Shown here in pieces: positions 62,175 to 64,000 of a stretch of DNA of 64,000 nt. Location of the stretch: the NCBI GenBank assembly GCA_021780815.1, contig JAJXYC010000005.1, positions 1-64,000 on the forward strand. The letters are read 5' to 3'. Origin of the DNA: Bacteroidota bacterium (lineage in GTDB: Bacteria > Bacteroidota > Ignavibacteria > Kapaibacteriales > UBA2268). The notes below the pieces were generated by a model. That model was not told the DNA's origin, did not search any database, and saw only the letters and a program-made list of their open reading frames with translations. The position numbers and the translations under genes were made by a program. The stretch's first letter is position 1. Each line of letters opens with the position of its first letter.

Positions 62175-62585
62175 TTATGAGTAAATTCTTAAAGAATTGC
62201 CCGTCAAAGTTGTTTTATATTGCGCCAAAGGTTGACTGGCTGGACCTGATAAGACAGTTCCATTTAATGAAAAATACGAATTATGAGCCGGACAATGAAA
62301 TATATTAGAGGATTGATCAAATTCCACAGTTTTCCCCTGATGAGTACAAATCGCACTAACTGCCACAAAAGAACCATCTGCTGTTCTTGCTATAGTTATA
62401 CTGTTTTTTACAATATAACCTCCGTTTGAATTTAAAGCACTATTTGCAGGATCAGTTAAATCAATTGTAAAATCAACATTTGTAGGTGCAGTAGGAACAC
62501 TATTGGCACACCCACCTAAACAATACATTGATACGGTTACAAAAGCTCCAAACCCTGCTATTTTCAAAAATTCTGCTCTTGTCAT
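62175..62585 (-). CDS. Rieske (2Fe-2S) lipoprotein
   Basis: This 136-residue protein binds a 2Fe-2S cluster by two Cys and two His: Cys80/His82 (CTHQG) and Cys98/His101 (CPAHNS). The N-terminus MTRAEFLKIAGFGAFVTVSM resembles a Tat-type leader lacking the strict twin arginine, and the lipobox L-G-G-C (Cys26) points to a lipoprotein. It is shorter than cytochrome bc Rieske subunits and has no partner b gene here. It may carry electrons at the periplasmic face. The adjacent choice-of-anchor-V gene is downstream on the same strand (96-base gap). Confidence 0.88.
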   Translation of the reverse strand: MTRAEFLKIAGFGAFVTVSMYCLGGCANSVPTAPTNVDFTIDLTDPANSALNSNGGYIVKNSITIARTADGSFVAVSAICTHQGKTVEFDQSSNIFHCPAHNSYFSLNGTVLSGPASQPLAQYKTTLTGNSLRIYS

Positions 62586-62926
62586 TTTAATATACTTTTT
62601 TTTAATGAAACATAAATACTATTTTAATTACACATAAATAATTAATTTAGGACATAAATTATTAGAATTATTTTATTCTTATTTTTTACCTATTAATCGT
62701 TAATTTATTTATTTTTTAGAAAATATAATTTTGATATTTAGTTGCACCTAATTAATTGTTTGTATTATATACACTTATCGCATTCTTTAAAATAAAAGCA
62801 ATTTTTACGAAATACATTGCAAATTATACTTAAATTGAGAAAAAAAATCAAAAAAATCCGTCTGAATGCTTATTATTTATCTTAAATTTGCTAATTTAGG
62901 ATTTTGATAATAGAAAAAAAGTAAAA
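62586..62926. other. Intergenic region before nuoL, no gene seen
   Basis: This 341-base AT-rich gap separates the divergent Rieske and nuoL genes. It holds plus-strand TAATTTTG (62726-62733) and TAAATTTG (62883-62890) words; the latter is 36 bases before the nuoL ATG and is the more likely -7 element. I see no ORF, hairpin or known RNA in it. Confidence 0.6.
62883..62890 (+). promoter_or_regulatory. -7 element of nuoL
   Basis: TAAATTTG fits TAnnTTTG and lies 36 bases before the ATG, so nuoL here seems to begin its own transcript and not to follow nuoK. Confidence 0.4.
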
Positions 62927-64000
62927 ATGTATAATATTGTTTGGTTAATTCCGCTTTTACCATTGATTGGTTTTATCTTTTTGGGTTTAGTTGGGAAAAA
63001 ACTCAAAAGTGAGTCTTTAATTGGAACAATTGGAAGTGCAACGGTAGGTATATCCTTTTTGATTGCATTTCTTATGTTTTTGAAAATGCTTTCAACCCCA
63101 CTTGAAGCACCGGTAATAGTAAATGTTTACAAATGGATTTCAGCAGGTTACTTTTCAATAAACATTGCATATCAAATTGATCAGCTATCAATTCTTTATA
63201 CTATGATTGTCACAGGAGTTGGATTTTTAATACATATCTACTCTATTGGTTATATGCATGGTGATAGAGGTTTTTTCCGCTTTTTTGCTTATCTCAATTT
63301 ATTTATCTTTATGATGCTAAATTTGGTATTAGCAAACAATTTTTTACTCACATTTTTAGGTTGGGAAGGCGTAGGCTTATCTTCCTACCTTTTAATTGGC
63401 TTTTGGTATGATAGAAAATTTCAAGGAATTCGTATCATTTGGACTGGTCATGCAGCGAACAAAGCTTTTATAATGAACAGAATAGGAGATTTTGGATTTT
63501 TAATAGCAATGTTTATGATATTTGTGAACTTCGGAACATTAGAATATACTGAATTGCATAATATATTGGTATCTAATACAATCAGTTATCAGTATTCTAG
63601 TGCAATTGGAATAATCACAATACTATTATTTTTAGCAGCAACAGGTAAATCAGCACAAATACCATTAGCAGTTTGGCTTCCTGATGCTATGGCAGGTCCG
63701 ACACCTGTTTCTGCATTAATTCATGCCGCAACAATGGTTACTGCTGGTATTTTTTTAGTAGCACGAAATTCATTATTATTTGCATTAGCCCCTTCAACGA
63801 TGAATGTTATTGCAGTTATAGGAATATCAACAGCATTCTTTGCCGCAACAATTGGAACGGTTCAAAATGGCATCAAAAAAGTATTAGCATATTCAACAGT
63901 TAGCCAATTAGGCTTTATGTTTGCAGCATTAGGAGTTGGAGCATATACTGCCGCAGTTTTTCATGTAATGATGCACGCATTCTTCAAAGGACTTTTATTC
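62927..64000 (+). CDS. nuoL: NADH-quinone oxidoreductase subunit L (5' part)
   Basis: The window ends inside this gene; 358 codons are present of a usual 610-680. NuoL is an antiporter-like proton-pumping subunit of complex I in the inner membrane. Seen: MYNIVWLIPLLPLIGFIF at the start, YSIGYMHGDRGFFRFFAYLNLF near residue 105, LTFLGWEGVGLSSYLLIGFW with the pumping Glu, GKSAQIPLAVWLPDAMAGPTPVSALIHAATMVTAG (given as motif near residue 240), and the Lys of KKVLAYSTVSQLGFM with HAFFKGLLF at the edge. It is preceded by an opposite-strand gene and not by nuoK, so the nuo genes are split in this genome. Confidence 0.95.
   Translation, partial: MYNIVWLIPLLPLIGFIFLGLVGKKLKSESLIGTIGSATVGISFLIAFLMFLKMLSTPLEAPVIVNVYKWISAGYFSINIAYQIDQLSILYTMIVTGVGFLIHIYSIGYMHGDRGFFRFFAYLNLFIFMMLNLVLANNFLLTFLGWEGVGLSSYLLIGFWYDRKFQGIRIIWTGHAANKAFIMNRIGDFGFLIAMFMIFVNFGTLEYTELHNILVSNTISYQYSSAIGIITILLFLAATGKSAQIPLAVWLPDAMAGPTPVSALIHAATMVTAGIFLVARNSLLFALAPSTMNVIAVIGISTAFFAATIGTVQNGIKKVLAYSTVSQLGFMFAALGVGAYTAAVFHVMMHAFFKGLLF

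Noticed and set aside
1..64000. CRISPR array, prophage or insertion sequence
   Set aside because: No regularly spaced repeats, transposase, or phage genes were found. The Xer recombinase is of the housekeeping type.

Overview
The window is chromosomal DNA from an AT-rich, Gram-negative bacterium of the Bacteroidota/Chlorobiota (FCB) group. The evidence is seven intact secreted proteins that end in type IX secretion (T9SS) C-terminal sorting domains, two TonB-dependent receptors, Bacteroidota-style -7 elements (TAnnTTTG) before many genes, paired DUF2723 GT-C membrane proteins, and a giant Ycf48/choice-of-anchor-D (HYDIN-like) surface protein. That protein style recalls Kapaibacteriota/Ignavibacteria-like lineages, but no 16S gene is present, so the assignment below FCB is inference.

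Layout. 1-7058: an accessory, repeat-rich stretch. It holds dispersed palindromic repeats (4-270, 2404-2482, 6845-7010), two relics of T9SS sorting tails (310-399, 431-523), a lipoprotein with a small membrane protein, and a pair of T9SS cargo genes. The upstream gene of that pair is a predicted HExxH metalloprotease, and an 8-bp tandem repeat sits between its best ribosome binding site/start codon and its signal peptide. 7059-23152: an M16 peptidase, a dapD-wzx-glf gene string, a DUF1624 acyltransferase, two tandem hemerythrins, a DUF2723 protein, a DUF4139 protein, two glycosyltransferases and a nitroreductase. 23186-28842: a compact minus-strand operon under a cobalamin riboswitch, coding for a T9SS-sorted beta-propeller, a BtuB-like TonB receptor, a T9SS-sorted surface protein and a YncE/BtuG-like lipoprotein propeller. 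28852-30750: a stand-alone response regulator and radA. 30773-33460: a TPP riboswitch, a TonB receptor (predicted thiamine uptake) and a terminator. 33471-52518: an XRE regulator relic, glgP, miaB, thpR, a PAS histidine kinase, a YgiQ-type radical SAM protein, the 1399-residue surface protein, a NifU-like protein, rqcH, a 1040-residue DUF2723 protein and a GT2 enzyme. 52582-64000: tRNA-Leu(GAG), tRNA-Arg(ACG), rpsT, an Asp-box surface protein, a 7TM-HD phosphodiesterase, xerC/D, cca, sucC, a choice-of-anchor-V protein, a Rieske protein and the 5' part of nuoL.

How it fits together. Most of the window is housekeeping (translation, tRNA maturation, DNA repair, envelope sugars, respiration) with surface/secreted proteins between. 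Two vitamin-uptake loci, B12 and thiamine, lie about 2 kb apart, each with its own riboswitch. The most unusual observation is the apparent contingency switch at 6646-6745: in the copy number present here, the start codon with a good Shine-Dalgarno is out of frame with the signal peptide, and loss of one 8-bp unit would restore the frame. All functional names rest on motif recognition by eye; no database search was run.
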